A DNA stretch of 64,000 nt, taken from the NCBI RefSeq assembly GCF_030272615.1, contig NC_081415.1:101596796-101660795 (forward strand). Direction: 5' to 3'. The translations under genes were made by a program, and so were the position numbers. The DNA comes from Cryptomeria japonica (taxonomy: Eukaryota > Streptophyta > Pinopsida > Cupressales > Cupressaceae). Shown in pieces: positions 11,207 to 22,375 of this stretch (position 1 is its first letter; every line of letters begins with the position of its first letter). Under the pieces are notes generated by a model. That model saw only the letters and a list, made by a program, of their open reading frames with translations, did no database searches and was not told the DNA's origin.

Positions 11207-12920
11207 AATACAAAAAAAAAAGCAAAAAAATCAAAATAAAAAAAATTAAAGAAAAATCATTTCATCCAGAGGTGAAAACCACTTCTTGTGGTGCCTTGGG
11301 TAAGTACCATGATGAAAACTTGGCAAACAAGCATCATGTGTAATTTCCCCATCCTCTTGCACTCTACACTTGGGGGCAAGCTTCATCCATACAATCATCC
11401 CATCCACCTACATCCTATCTAAGTCCATTCTCCTTTCCTATGTTTGATCTTGACTATCCTATCCATATCCTCCATCTCATATCCCTCATCCTATCAAAAT
11501 GAATCCTCCATTCTTATATTTGGTCTTGATCATATAGAGGCAAAATAATGTATATGCATGCATGCTTTGGAAAATACAAGCCTTAATACCTCTACCATCC
11601 ATATCCATTACATATTATCCTTCAAACTCACACATTATTATCCACCATCCTTACACCCTTAACTCCACTACCTCTACTATGGGGTATTGCACTCCTTTCC
11701 AACATAGTCCTTAGGTCTCCATCACCCCACCTCCATTCCTTCATATCCTATACATATCCATCCACTCAATCCATTTGTCTCCTCTCCAAGCAATCCCCAC
11801 CCATCCATCCATCCTTTTAAAAATCCTTGGTTCTCCCTTGTCATTGGTTCCATTCAATCAAATCCTACCCACCAATCCACCCCATCCTATCCAATTTTCT
11901 AATCCAATCCTATCTCATCCAATCATATTCTCCATCTCTTTCAATTCAATCATTAATCCCATCCCCAATCCAATCCTACTCAATCTTTTTCATCCTATCT
12001 AATCATTTATCCTTCTTCCATCTTATCCAATCTATCAAATTGAGCTTTTCCCATCTACCTTAGCTTACACTGACTTGTGCCTAATCCAAGCAACAATCCT
12101 CTCATCTTTAGACCTTGCACATCCAACCTGTCTTTTGTCATCCATTAATCTATCCACACCCTGCCCATTAGGATGAATCCTTCCCATGTTTGGTAGTTCA
12201 TCCAAATCCATCAACCACCCATTAGGATGCATCCTTCCCTAGTCTAGTAGCTTATCCAAATTCATATCCTACTCTTGGAAAGAGATGTCAGTTGGTCATG
12301 TGCATGTTGTTTTCATGCTTGATCTTTTTTCTTTAATTTTCATCTTTTGTCCAAGAACTATACTTGTTGAGGATTGCCTTGACCATCCTATATCTTGGTA
12401 TGTCTTGGTTGGTGTATAATGGGGCATAGTTTTCATGGCATGGTGTGTTTGAAGGTTTTCCTTATACAAATTGACAACCCTACATTAGTGTTTATCAACA
12501 CTTGCTTGATTGTGTGCAAGGCATACCCGTTTGACTAAGCATCAGTTCATTCCTCGGATCTTCATATCATCCTAGTTCTTATAATCAGTGGTGTAGACTA
12601 TCCATGGAAATATCAAACCTAGGTTTTCTCTCTATATTTGCTCAACAAGAAAATCCAATCCATTTATCATTTCTTTATCTCATTCCCTCTTTCATCATCT
12701 TCACCCTTTCATCACCTCGTCTTCTTATCCTTTTCAAGAGCACACCTGTGTTCTTCAAACCTGCATGTCCTCTCGAGGGGGCATACAACTACTTCCTCAT
12801 CATCCTTCCTCCTCGTCATTCTTCCTCATCTTATGGTAGGGGAATCATGCTACTAGTCCTTATTATTTTCTTCCACTATGTTTTATTCTTTGATATAACA
12901 TCATTTAACAATGCTATATC

Positions 12921-12934
12921 AAAAAGGGGCAAAA
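12921..12934 (+). promoter_or_regulatory. polypurine tract of gypsy element
   Basis: AAAAAGGGGCAAAA lies immediately before TGTAGACTCC, the start of an LTR. The same PPT recurs in inverse orientation at 63331-63345. Confidence 0.7.
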
Positions 12935-13850
12935 TGTAGACTCCTAAAATTAATATTTAATATATTTAAGCCTATCAACATAGTTAATTGATTTGATTGT
13001 GTTATCCTTATTCCTCCCAGTGTTAATTAAATCTAAGTTAATTAATCCTATCACTATTGTCCAATAATTAATTTATCAAATAAATTAATTATTCCCCTAT
13101 TCTTCTAAAGTCCCTCCAATAATTATTTCCTCTAAACCCACTTAGTTAATTAATTCTAATTAATTAACCTAGTCATGTGGTTCCTACAAATTACTTTTCC
13201 TAATCCCCACCTAACCTAATTAATCCTTCTAGAATCTCTCATAATCATGCTTATCATTATCATTCAATTTTATATTCCCACTCATGTCACATCAACATTG
13301 AGCCTCTCAAAGAAATTCAAATTTCTTTGAATCCCTCCATGCATCCTTTATTTTTGAATTTTTAAATCCTCATTTTGAAATTCAAATTTCCTTTCCCCCC
13401 TCTTCTCAAGGAATTTTATAGTCATGTTTATTTTCCCAAGGCACCCTTGGTCCATTCCTTCTATCTTAAATCAATCTCAGCTCTTCATGATCAAATCAAT
13501 CTTGGCCCTTCATTGGCCTCCTCCGATCTATAAATTGGAGGATCATTTCCTCACAAAAGGATCCAATTCATCTCATTAATTCTCATCATCCAAATCCAAT
13601 CCAAAAATAATCTTGTTGAGAAAATGAGAGCAATCCACATCCACATCAAGCAAGGATCACATCAAGTGGAGAATCACAAGGGCACATCTTCCACTTCATC
13701 CATAGCTCAATCTGAAGGAGAAGGTAGAATTAGCAAGGTATACATGGTTTGTTTAATGTTTTATATTTTATTTGGATTCCAACCATTAGATCTTACCTTG
13801 CTATGTTTTCCCCTCTTCAGAAGCCACCCCCCTTACCTATACTACTAGCA
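12935..13850 (+). repeat. gypsy 3' LTR
   Basis: It starts TGTAGACTCCTAAAATTAAT directly after the PPT and probably ends CTATACTACTAGCA at 13850, giving about 916 bp. The first 250 bp are dominated by TTAATTAA-like phrases, as in the inverted LTR at 62881-63330. Immediately after it the sequence reads gypsy integrase, so this 3' LTR abuts a second gypsy fragment. The right end is inferred from the TG/CA rule only. Confidence 0.55.
13528..13535 (+). promoter_or_regulatory. probable TATA box in gypsy LTR
   Basis: CTATAAAT lies about 590 bp into the LTR, preceded by a GC-richer stretch and followed by GGAGGATCATTTCC. This is the usual placement of an LTR promoter. Confidence 0.45.
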
Positions 13851-14587
13851 AAAAAAATTGGAATATTTATCCTTAACTATCTCATACGTCACTACAATAT
13901 CCCCTCGACTATCATAAATGATTATGGTAAGCCTTGTAAAAACCAAGATGTCTATGAGATTTTATAGAAATTCAACATCCAACACGATTTCTCAACCCCT
14001 TATTACCCACAAGAAAATGCTCAAGTTGAGAATTCAATAAAATCCTTATAAAAATCCTCAAAAAGATAGTCAATGAACCTAGCTATGATTGGCACCTATA
14101 ACTCAATTTTGCCCTTTGGGCCTGCCACACCAATATTCGCACACCTACAGGATCCACTCCATAAGCATTAGTCTTTGGTTACAAAGTTGTCTTTCCAATC
14201 AAGGTCAAGCTACCATTGTTAAGGGTTTCACTACAGCACATACTCCTTGAGGAAGAGTATAAAGTTGCATGCCTCCAAGAGTTACAATTGCGAGATGAGA
14301 GGAAACCCAATGCCTTGAATCAACCCCATTCATATCAAAATTTCCTTCATCTTTGTTAGAACAAAAAGGTCAAATCACATGAATTTGAAGTTGGTGATCT
14401 TGTGTGTAAGGAAAATTAGAGAAATCTTCAAGATCAAGAAAAGAAAGGCAATTTTGAACCTAATTGGTTAGCGCCCTTCATTTCCATGGCCAAGTATGGG
14501 TTAGGGGCCTATTAACTTGCTAGACTAGAAGAAGAAACCTTGGATGAGCCTATGAACATAATCCATCTCAAAAGATTCTATGCATAA
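13851..14587 (+). pseudogene. Ty3/gypsy integrase, C-terminal half
   Basis: Across frames it reads PSTIINDYGKPCKNQDVYEI, then FSTPYYPQENAQVENSIKSL, then LNFALWACHTNIRTPTGSTP. Later it reads KVKSHEFEVGDLV and a terminal MNIIHLKRFYA. These match the D-G, SPYYPQGNGQVE, AYRTxxRTPTGxTP, FxVGDLV and LKxYY landmarks of gypsy integrase core and C-terminal domains. At least one frameshift and several stops make it non-functional. The part holding the HHCC finger and first catalytic Asp is missing. Confidence 0.8.
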
Positions 14588-14597
14588 TACTTGAGGT

Positions 14598-16127
14598 TGT
14601 CAGGATAACTGGTGAACAATTAAGAGCGCGGGGGGGGGGGGGGGTGTGGGGGTGAATCAGTTGTTAATAGATTATGAAACTTTAAGCACACAAAACCTTT
14701 TACCAGAATGCATAAACCAAATACCGAAATAGCAGATATATCAATTAAGCACAGACAAACCATAAATCAAATACCATGCATCAACACATAACACCAAGAT
14801 TTGTACGTAGAAAACTCGGTAAAGGGAAAAACCACAATGGGAAGCCTACCCACAATCAAATGATACTTCTACAGAAGTATGTGATTAAAATAAGGTGCCT
14901 ACATATGCAGGAAGGCCAACAACCTAGACCACACTTCTCATCACAAAGGAGCCTCACTGACTATAAAATAAATCCAGACTTAAATCCAGAAATAAGAATG
15001 AACTGCAAGAATAGCATCTTCTATGCCTGAGTACAATTATTATTAAGCTCAATACCAAAGGTCTTAAACCTCTTACACAAACCCAATTAAATCACCTATG
15101 ATCAACCAAACCTTCTGCATATGATTACAACTTTATTCGCACACAGATAATCCCATAACCTTAATCCCATGCCACAATATACAAAGAGATCTTACATCAT
15201 ATTTATACTAGCCTGAGACCTAAACAATTAGATCAACCATCTAAAAGATGATACAATAAATCCATTACATAAACCCATAAACCAATGATAAACTAAGTCA
15301 GCCTAAGACTGAAACAACATTAACCAAATAGTAAATCCAACTGGTAATGCATCGGGAGCATCCGCTAACACATTACATAAACTAGTCCATAACCTAGCAG
15401 AATAATACCAGACCTAAAATAGGTCACCATAAGCCAAATGAAATACCACTAATCAACTAGAACATGAACATGATAGCCATCAGCATCCTGAAAACCTTCT
15501 AGAAGTCTCACCAACACCACTTATTAAATTCATCAAAATATCTTCAATAAAGCTCTATCGGTAAAACCCTTACTGGTAACCAAAAGGCTTACTAGAACAT
15601 ATGATAGCTTCCGGATCACCATATCCTGAACCAAATAAATGTGACAAGCATCTGAACCATATGAATGACCAAACCAAACCAATTCCATCGATCAAAATAT
15701 ACTAGAGACAAATCTCCTGATCATCATCAAAGTCCAACCACTCTACTAGAATCCAGTAGACAACCAAATAAGCTAGTGTTGACATCAATGACAAACATGA
15801 ATGCAACACATAATCAATTCCTCCAAATTGCCAATAATCTCCCCCTTTGGCATTGATGGAAACACTAGATGTGAAAAACATCCAAGTGCCAAGAAATTCC
15901 AAACAAAAAAACTTGATAAAGGAAAAAACCACAGTGGGAAGCCGACCACCAATATCACCAAGATGATATAACAATGAAGTTCTGAACCAAAGACCAAACT
16001 CCCCCTATGACTGATATCTCTACAAGATCTATTTTGACATGAATACCTCTCCCCCTTTAAAATCAATGCCAGAAATTTGACATAAATATCAATGCAACAC
16101 ATAATAAATTCCTCCAAATTTCCAATA
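14598..16127 (-). mobile_element. internally deleted A-type LTR element
   Basis: A nearly complete LTR (14598-15836) is followed by the PPT box ATCTCCCCCTTTGGCATTGATGG (plus strand, 15837-15859). Then comes a short stretch with the LTR block GGAAAAAACCACAGTGGGAAGCC, ending in a second copy of the LTR terminus (CCTCCAAATTTCCAATA). The flanks are GAGGT on both sides (14593-14597 and 16128-16132), so the whole 1.53-kb unit is one insertion that lost its body and most of the 5' LTR. It sits in the gypsy tail. Confidence 0.7.
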
Positions 16128-16720
16128 GAGGTATCCCAATTTCAAAAAATACAAAACAAAAAAAAAATCTAACATCTAAAAGAAATATAAAAAAATGAAA
16201 AAATTCTAAAAAATAGTAAAGAGAAATCAATCATTCATTAGAAAACCTCTTCTATGGAACTATGGGCTAGTACCTTGGTGAAAACCTATTTACAAGTGCC
16301 ATGTGTATATAAGATAAATCCACCATATGTTTGATTACTTATTTCTCCCTCACTTCATCCCATATCCCCTATCACATAAATACATTCTTTATCCTTTTCA
16401 CCATTTGTGGAGGCAATTCTTCACCTCCTTTTTACTTTTCCATTATTTCATTTCCACTAACCACCCCTTTTTTTTCTCACTCTCTCCTTGTCCTACTTGC
16501 AATGAGATTATGAGTAATCCAAATACCATGAATAAGGAAATACCATCATACCAAGTCTCCCACCAAACTATGCTTATTCAAGTTATACAAATCACAAACA
16601 CACACTAGTAGTATGCTACACAAAATCAAACTTGAGACCTTGCTGCAAATAGTTCCCAGCCACCACATTTCATGTCTCCACCATGAACAAGATAATTCAT
16701 TCCCATAGGGATGCCTCCTC
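16128..16720 (+). other. gypsy 3' non-coding tail, first part
   Basis: A-rich tract, then GAAAACCTCTTCTATGGAAC and GTACCTTGGTGAAAACC, parallel to 11200-11330. The sequence is cut at 16720 by element A2 and resumes at 36829 after the duplicated TCCTC. No coding sequence seen. Confidence 0.6.
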
Positions 16721-17500
16721 TGTTAGGATTCCCAAAGATACTAAGAGGGGGTGGGGGGGTGAATCAATATCTTACCGGTATAATAATTTTCATAAATTAT
16801 AACATGAAAAGCATATCAAAACTGTGTACCGGTAAACCAAAAATAATGCAGTAAATAAGAATAGAAACCACAACATAAGAGACACACCATAACACAATAT
16901 TTTAATGAGGAAACCTAGTGTGGGAAAAACCTCAGTGGGATTTGTGACCCACAATATTCACTTACTGGCCAATAAGAGAATATTACTGCTTACAATAGGG
17001 GCCTCCACATGCAGGAAGGCCAAGTGCCTAGAATTCACTACTCAATTACAAAGAAGTCACACTGACTTACAAAATAGATTATACAAATCCAATGTCTTGT
17101 ACTGCTTTAGATTAGCATTTACTATGCCAGATTCAGTACCGGTTTAAGCTCTGCTGCATACATAAACCCTTATCCAATAATTTTCATATTAGGTTTGCTA
17201 TCATCTTCCCATACATCGCCCATTAAATGATCTCATACATATATGAGTCATATTATAATCCACTAAGTCAGCTTTACAAAAGATTTAACAATTAATTATA
17301 AAACATATATACACAAAATTCTTGTCGGCCAGGGTGTCGGTAATCTTCCTTTTCGGTGCCGGTGATCTGTATGCTAGTGTAGAGTCTGTCAGAGCTGGTA
17401 CCTATGCTTGCTTGCTAGTATCACATGATTGTAAGGTTTCCATCAATCACAATACCTTCAATCAAATACAATGTCTCATTGGAGTGTGCATTTTCCAACA
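16721..17500 (-). repeat. 3' LTR of A2
   Basis: 780 bp, TGTTAGGATTCCC...TTTTCCAACA on the plus strand. It shows the U5 stem-loop (partly decayed), the TGTGGGAAAAACCTCAGTGG block and a TATA-like CATACATATATG near 17234. The PPT follows immediately on the right. Confidence 0.88.
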
Positions 17501-17695
17501 ATCTCCCCCTTTGGCATTGATGGCAACACTCATGAGAAAAATCCAAAAATGGTTTACCAAAATTGTCTTACCAAAACTGTATGCTAAAAAAAAATGTTGT
17601 TTCAAAACTGAGTGCTCCCCCTGAGCAGATGATGTCCTTTCTTTTGATCATTTTTCTCATTTCCATTACTCCCCCTTTGACATCAATGACAAAGG
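17501..17695 (-). promoter_or_regulatory. A2 polypurine tract and reiterated purine boxes
   Basis: The LTR-adjacent box (plus strand ATCTCCCCCTTTGGCATTGATGG, 17501-17523) is the PPT. A second box, CTCCCCCTGAGCA, lies near 17617, and a third, ACTCCCCCTTTGACATCAATG, near 17669-17689. The same three-box layout recurs in A1 and A4. Confidence 0.65.
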
Positions 17696-17868
17696 TTGTC
17701 ATTCGTTGTTAGTGGAGTGTGTTTCCTGCCTAGATTCTTGTAACCGGTGGGTTACAATCTAGAAAATATATGTCAAAACCAAATTTAAACTGCCGCTAAA
17801 TCTTTTGCTATCCTATAATGCCTCTTGTGTTCTTTGAACTATACTGGTGAGTATGTACATTTTCTCTT

Positions 17869-18649
17869 TGTTAGGATTCCCACAGATACTGAGAGGGGGG
17901 GATGAATCAGTATCTGACCGGTAATCAAAATTTCTCAACTTAAAACATGCAGAACATATTATAATAGTGTACTGGTATGCAAGAAATAATGCAATAAATA
18001 AAAATGAAATAAACCACATGAAAATCACACCATAACACAGTGATTTAATGAGGAAACTCAGTGTGGGAAAAGCCTCGGTGGGATTTGTGACCCACAATAT
18101 TCACTTACTGGCCAATAAGAGAATATTACTTACAATAGGGGCCTACACATGTAGGAAGGCCAAGTGCCTAGAGCTCACTGCTCAAATGGGAAGTCTCACT
18201 GACTTACAATGTAGATTATGCAAATACAATAACTTGTACTACTTTACAACAACATCTTCAATGCCAGATTCAGTACTAGTTTTTGCTCTACTCTTTACAT
18301 ATACCCCTTAACCTATATTTCACACAATAGGTCTACCTTACTTTTTCGCTTTCTTCACTTCCTTACCTTACCAAATGTCTATAATGATCTCTTTTATATA
18401 TAAGAGTCATTTTACAATGATATCAAGTTGGCTTACAATGTTTTACAATAATAAACAAAAATGTAATATAACAAAAATCTTGTCGGCCTCTATGCTAGTA
18501 TGCTTCCTTTTTCTGCCGGTGCCGGTGTAGAGTGTGATCTGTTGATGCCAGTGTAATGCTTTGTCGGTGCCATAGGATTGTAAGGTTTCCATCAATGACA
18601 AAACCTTCAATCACCTACAATGTCTCATTGGAGTGTGCATATGCCAACA
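17869..18649 (-). repeat. 3' LTR of A1
   Basis: 781 bp. By eye, its first 200 bp differ from the 5' LTR at about a dozen sites, mostly transitions, so insertion was not recent. It has the best-preserved U5 stem-loop in the window (10-bp perfect arms, 17883-17916). Confidence 0.9.
17883..17916 (-). other. U5 stem-loop with C-run loop
   Basis: Arms CAGATACTGA and TCAGTATCTG are perfectly complementary over 10 bp and enclose GAGAGGGGGGGATGAA (plus strand), so the sense RNA loop is C-rich. It lies about 15 bp from the LTR terminus next to the PBS. Homologous stems with different but still complementary arms occur in other A-type LTRs. Confidence 0.7.
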
Positions 18650-18815
18650 ATCTCCCCCTTTGGCATTGATGGCAACACTCATGAGGAATTTCAAAAGTGT
18701 ATCCAAAATGTGAAGTCCAAAAATAATATTACAAAAATTGTGTGCTCCCTCTGAGCATATGATTCCTGTGATATTTGAATTTTCTCATACCACTACTCCC
18801 CCTTTGGCATCAATG
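18650..18815 (-). promoter_or_regulatory. A1 polypurine tract and reiterated purine boxes
   Basis: The PPT is the plus-strand ATCTCCCCCTTTGGCATTGATGG at 18650-18672. Further boxes are GCTCCCTCTGAGCA near 18743 and ACTCCCCCTTTGGCATCAATG near 18794-18814. The third box repeats most of the PPT context about 140 bp upstream in element sense. Confidence 0.65.
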
Positions 18816-18851
18816 ACAAAGGTTGTCAATATGTCAGTTAGAGTTGTGGTT

Positions 18852-21800
18852 TCAACCTTGTACTTGGGTAGTTACAATTTGAAATATATCGGCCAAAATC
18901 AAGTTTATACTCTCCATAGACTTTTTACTATCTCTTATTGTTGTCTCTGTTCTTTTAACTGTACCGATGAGAAGCTGCAAATGCTCTGCTAGTGTTTTCT
19001 GTCCCTGTATCAGTGCCTTAGATATTTCCTTCCACAATGATGCTAGATAGTCCAATCTTGGACTTAGTTTTAATCTCAGATGCTTTGCCTTATTCACTAT
19101 TCTCTCCTTTTCTCTTTCTAATTTAAGTAATTCTTCCTCAAAATTTGTTATCTTTTCCTCAAAAATTGATAATGTATCAGATGAGTTAACAAAATTATCA
19201 ACAAGTTTATTGATTTCATCCTGTACCTTGCTTATTTTCTTATCTATGTCTACAGTCAAAAAGTTTGTCTTGTAGGTGTCTTTGTACAGAGTTTTATACT
19301 CTTTTAATAAATTACACAATTCCGGTAGAAGCATGTCAAAATCTTTGTTACACTTCTTTATTTGCTCATCAAAGAATCTTTGTTTTTCAACTTCTACTTT
19401 GTCCTTCAATGTCTCTTCCTTTATTTTCTCAATGTTTTCAGTGATATATTTACACAAGGTATCAAGTTGTCCTAAAGAATCTTTATTGTCTATATTACAA
19501 TTAGGAGCAATTACCTTCAAAACTGGGATTGTATCATCTATTGCCTTATAAGCTTGTGAGCTACAATATGTTATCCTCTTAATTGAATCTAAGAGTACTT
19601 TAGTCACATTAGTTGCTTTGTAGCCTGATGATGATGAACCCACATTCTGAGTACCACTGGTGGAAGTAACCAAGCTTGCATTGACCTCTGGTAGGTCTGT
19701 TTGTGTTTGCATTTCCTTAAGCAATGGTTTTTCTACTTCTCCAATTGCTAGTTGCTCTGTTTGTTTTTCTGTTTGTTGCTCTGTCTCAGTCTAAGTTTGA
19801 GTTTCTACCTATTGTCCTTTGTCATCAACTATCAGTTTCTCTTGAGTGTTCTCGGTCTGCTCTGCTACCAGTGGCTCATAGCCATTTCAGTCTTATTAGT
19901 TGAATCTTGGTCTACCACAATGTTGATCTTTTGTGTATCAACATTCACTATGTATAAAATTTCAGTATTAGGATTGACATCCTCTATATCCATACTTTCA
20001 GCTACCAGTTGATCTTCTGTAGTTGTTGTTATTTCTGGTGGAATAATCAAAGGTGGTGGGAGTAAGTTGTCTTTCACTTTGATGCTAGGTGGTCCACCAA
20101 CTTTACCTTTACCCTTGTCTCTTTCTTTTTGATAAACTTTTATAGGTTTGGGGTTTCTATATTCTTCTTGTTTTTCTTTTTCCACAAGGAAAATGTCCCA
20201 TGCATTTTTTGTCTCCTCAGTTACCTCATTAACTCTTCCAATCATTAAAGCAATGTGCCAGTGTGCAGTAGAAAATACTGACCAGTTGGCTTCAACAATT
20301 AAGTCATCAATTTCTTTGGGTGAATTTACTGGGTATACAACAAGTAGCTTTTCTATCTTTATTTTCTTGTCGAGTTCTACTACTGCTTGTCTCCTTGCCT
20401 CCATCCTTTTAAATAGTTCATCTGGTACTTCATCCACTACTTCCATCAGAAATTTCTTATACATGTCCATATGTAATATAACACTATTTTCCACTTGTTC
20501 CTTTTCATCTGTAGTCAGTGTCATATAATTTCTCTATATTCTTTAGTTTACCTTCCTCTGTAATTTCATTCAATAGTATATCAAGAGGGGTCATGTCCTT
20601 ATTTGTTTTCTTCTTCTTCTTGGGTGTCAGTTTCTTCTTTGGTGTAGCCTTTCTTACCAGAGATCTCACCACTTGTTTTTGTCTTGTCCTCCTGGGTGAG
20701 GGTGTGGTTGCCGGTGAGGGATCTCTTTTCCTTACAACTCTCCTGAAAGTTGCAGGCATGTCACTTTCTGAAGAAGTACCTACCGGTGATAGGTGAGTTT
20801 CAAGTTGTGCAGCTGCTAACTCATCCTCTGTTATATCGGTTTGCTTTAACACATCTTCTTTAATGGTCTTTGCTTGCCTAGAACCTTTTCTTACAACTGC
20901 CTCAACCTTTTTCACTCTTTTCTTTGATTGTATTTGGCTTTCAACAGTTTCTGCACTACAAAATATTTCTTCTTCAGGTTCTCTAGGGGCTTCCAGAAGT
21001 GCTTTAGCATAAGTTTCAATTATATGATCATCTATTTCGTAGCCCATCTCTGTTACCCAAATAGTCCTGGGGATGACTGCTTCCATCCTGATCTCATCCT
21101 TCTTGATCACAAAGCATATTTCATCCTTATATTTGTCAACAATCTTTTGTGATAACCTGATTCTTTTCTTCATTTTGACTTTTAGCACTTGAAAGAAATC
21201 ATGAATATCCTTATATTAGCAGTTAACTGTTTACCTACCGGTATATCATATCCAAGTTCTTTGTAGCCTATACTGGGAACCTACTTGGTTATATGTAGCA
21301 TCAGACATACTAGCAGATTTCCAAACCTGAAAGTTCCTTTCTTGTCCTTCTCAATCTTTCCAAGGTTGTCAATTAATTCATCCTTTAACCACTCACATAC
21401 ATCAATCTTTGCATTATCAGTGATCATATCATAAGCACTCTTAATGCATAAACTTGAAACTGAATTAAGTCTATTTGCATGAGTAGCTTTATACCCTAAT
21501 ATCATGCTGATAAATCTCACATTAATGTTTGTTACATCATTTACTCTTAGGGACCTTTTATCGAATGTGGCACCAGTTAGGTTTGTAACTAGGTCATTGG
21601 ATACCTTCTTAGTTTTGTCTGGTCTTTTATCGGTGGTCGGTAACCCTGTGACAGCTTTTACAACTTCCTTAGTGATTTTGTGGATTGCATCTAGCCAAAA
21701 AAACTCTCCATGAACCTTGCTTAAGACTATCCTAATCACATCCTTGGGGAATTTAGGAATGCTAAGGATCTCTGTAAATCCTAGGGTTTCAATGATCTTG

Positions 21801-22069
21801 TGTTCATTTTTTATATTGCCGGATTCATCACATATCATAGTTTTAAACATGGTTTTAATTTCTTCATCTCCAAGTTCGTCAATGTTGCAATGGATGTAAA
21901 TTCTGGGGTCTTCAGCATAAACAACTCCCTTAGGAATTTGAGAAAAAGCACCTGAAGTATCATCTTTCTTCGCTACCTCAGGAACTAATTGAAATATGGG
22001 CCTAGGTCTTTTTACAACTTTGACAATAGTAGGGTTTGCTATATATTCAAGTGCAGAGGTGGATGCCAT
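18852..22069 (-). pseudogene. A1 second ORF, unassigned large protein
   Basis: The start is set at the ATG at 22069 (MASTSALEYIANP), because the A3 and A4 frames begin at the same place. Order: an N-terminal globular region with VHGEFFWLDAIHKITKEVV, then RSLRVNDVTNINVRFISMIL, TFRFGNLLVCLML and a TIWVTEMGYEID stretch. A basic K/R-rich segment (about 20600-20740) follows, then MYKKFLMEVVDEVPDELFKR with VYQKERDKGKGKVGG. It ends in a coiled coil (18852-19724). In A1 the open pieces are 22069-21281, 21188-20505, 20524-19865 and 19724-18852, separated by frameshifts. The 20505/20524 break is absent from A2 and only a single stop in A4, so the ancestral frame was probably continuous (about 1,000 or more residues). 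No protease, integrase, RT or RNase H motif. Role unknown. Confidence 0.75.
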
Positions 22070-22375
22070 GATAAAATACCTTTTACTCCCTTTAGGATGG
22101 ATGATTGCTTGAAGTGTTCTTGCCTCTTGCTCAAAATGCCTTAGCTCAGAATCTTTTGGCTCTTCGTAGGTTTCAAATCTTGGTGAAATGAAATGGAGCC
22201 AAAACCACAACTTTACAAGGGTCTTTTTCACCATCTACCACATTAAATGCATGTCGGTTAAGTATTTACTTAACATTGTCTGCTGGTAATATAGTGATTT
22301 CCAACTTCTCATCTCTAACTGAGGGAATAATAGCATATGTCTCATTTATTGCCAAACCCTCAAACAAGATTTTCT

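Larger units (their letters stand above)
10043..13850 (+). mobile_element. Ty3/gypsy-like element, 3' region and 3' LTR
   Basis: A long non-coding 3' region carries an A-rich tract (11163-11240), a conserved GGTGAAAACCAC...GGTGCC...GTAAGTACC...GAAAACTTGGCAAAC block (11271-11330), a pyrimidine-rich stretch, a PPT and an LTR. The same blocks recur in order at 16137-16720 and 36829-37330. This arrangement is typical of Tat/Retand-type gypsy elements. The left limit is uncertain and may be only the point where the neighbouring LTR ends. Confidence 0.5.

Noticed and set aside
15702-16117. Overlapping minus-strand frames of 90-110 codons
   Set aside because: They are in the LTR, PPT and deleted junction of the 14598-16127 element and are explained by that structure.
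18650-18662. CTCCCCC boxes as bacterial or phage regulatory sites
   Set aside because: They are polypurine tracts on the element sense strand, directly adjoining LTR termini.
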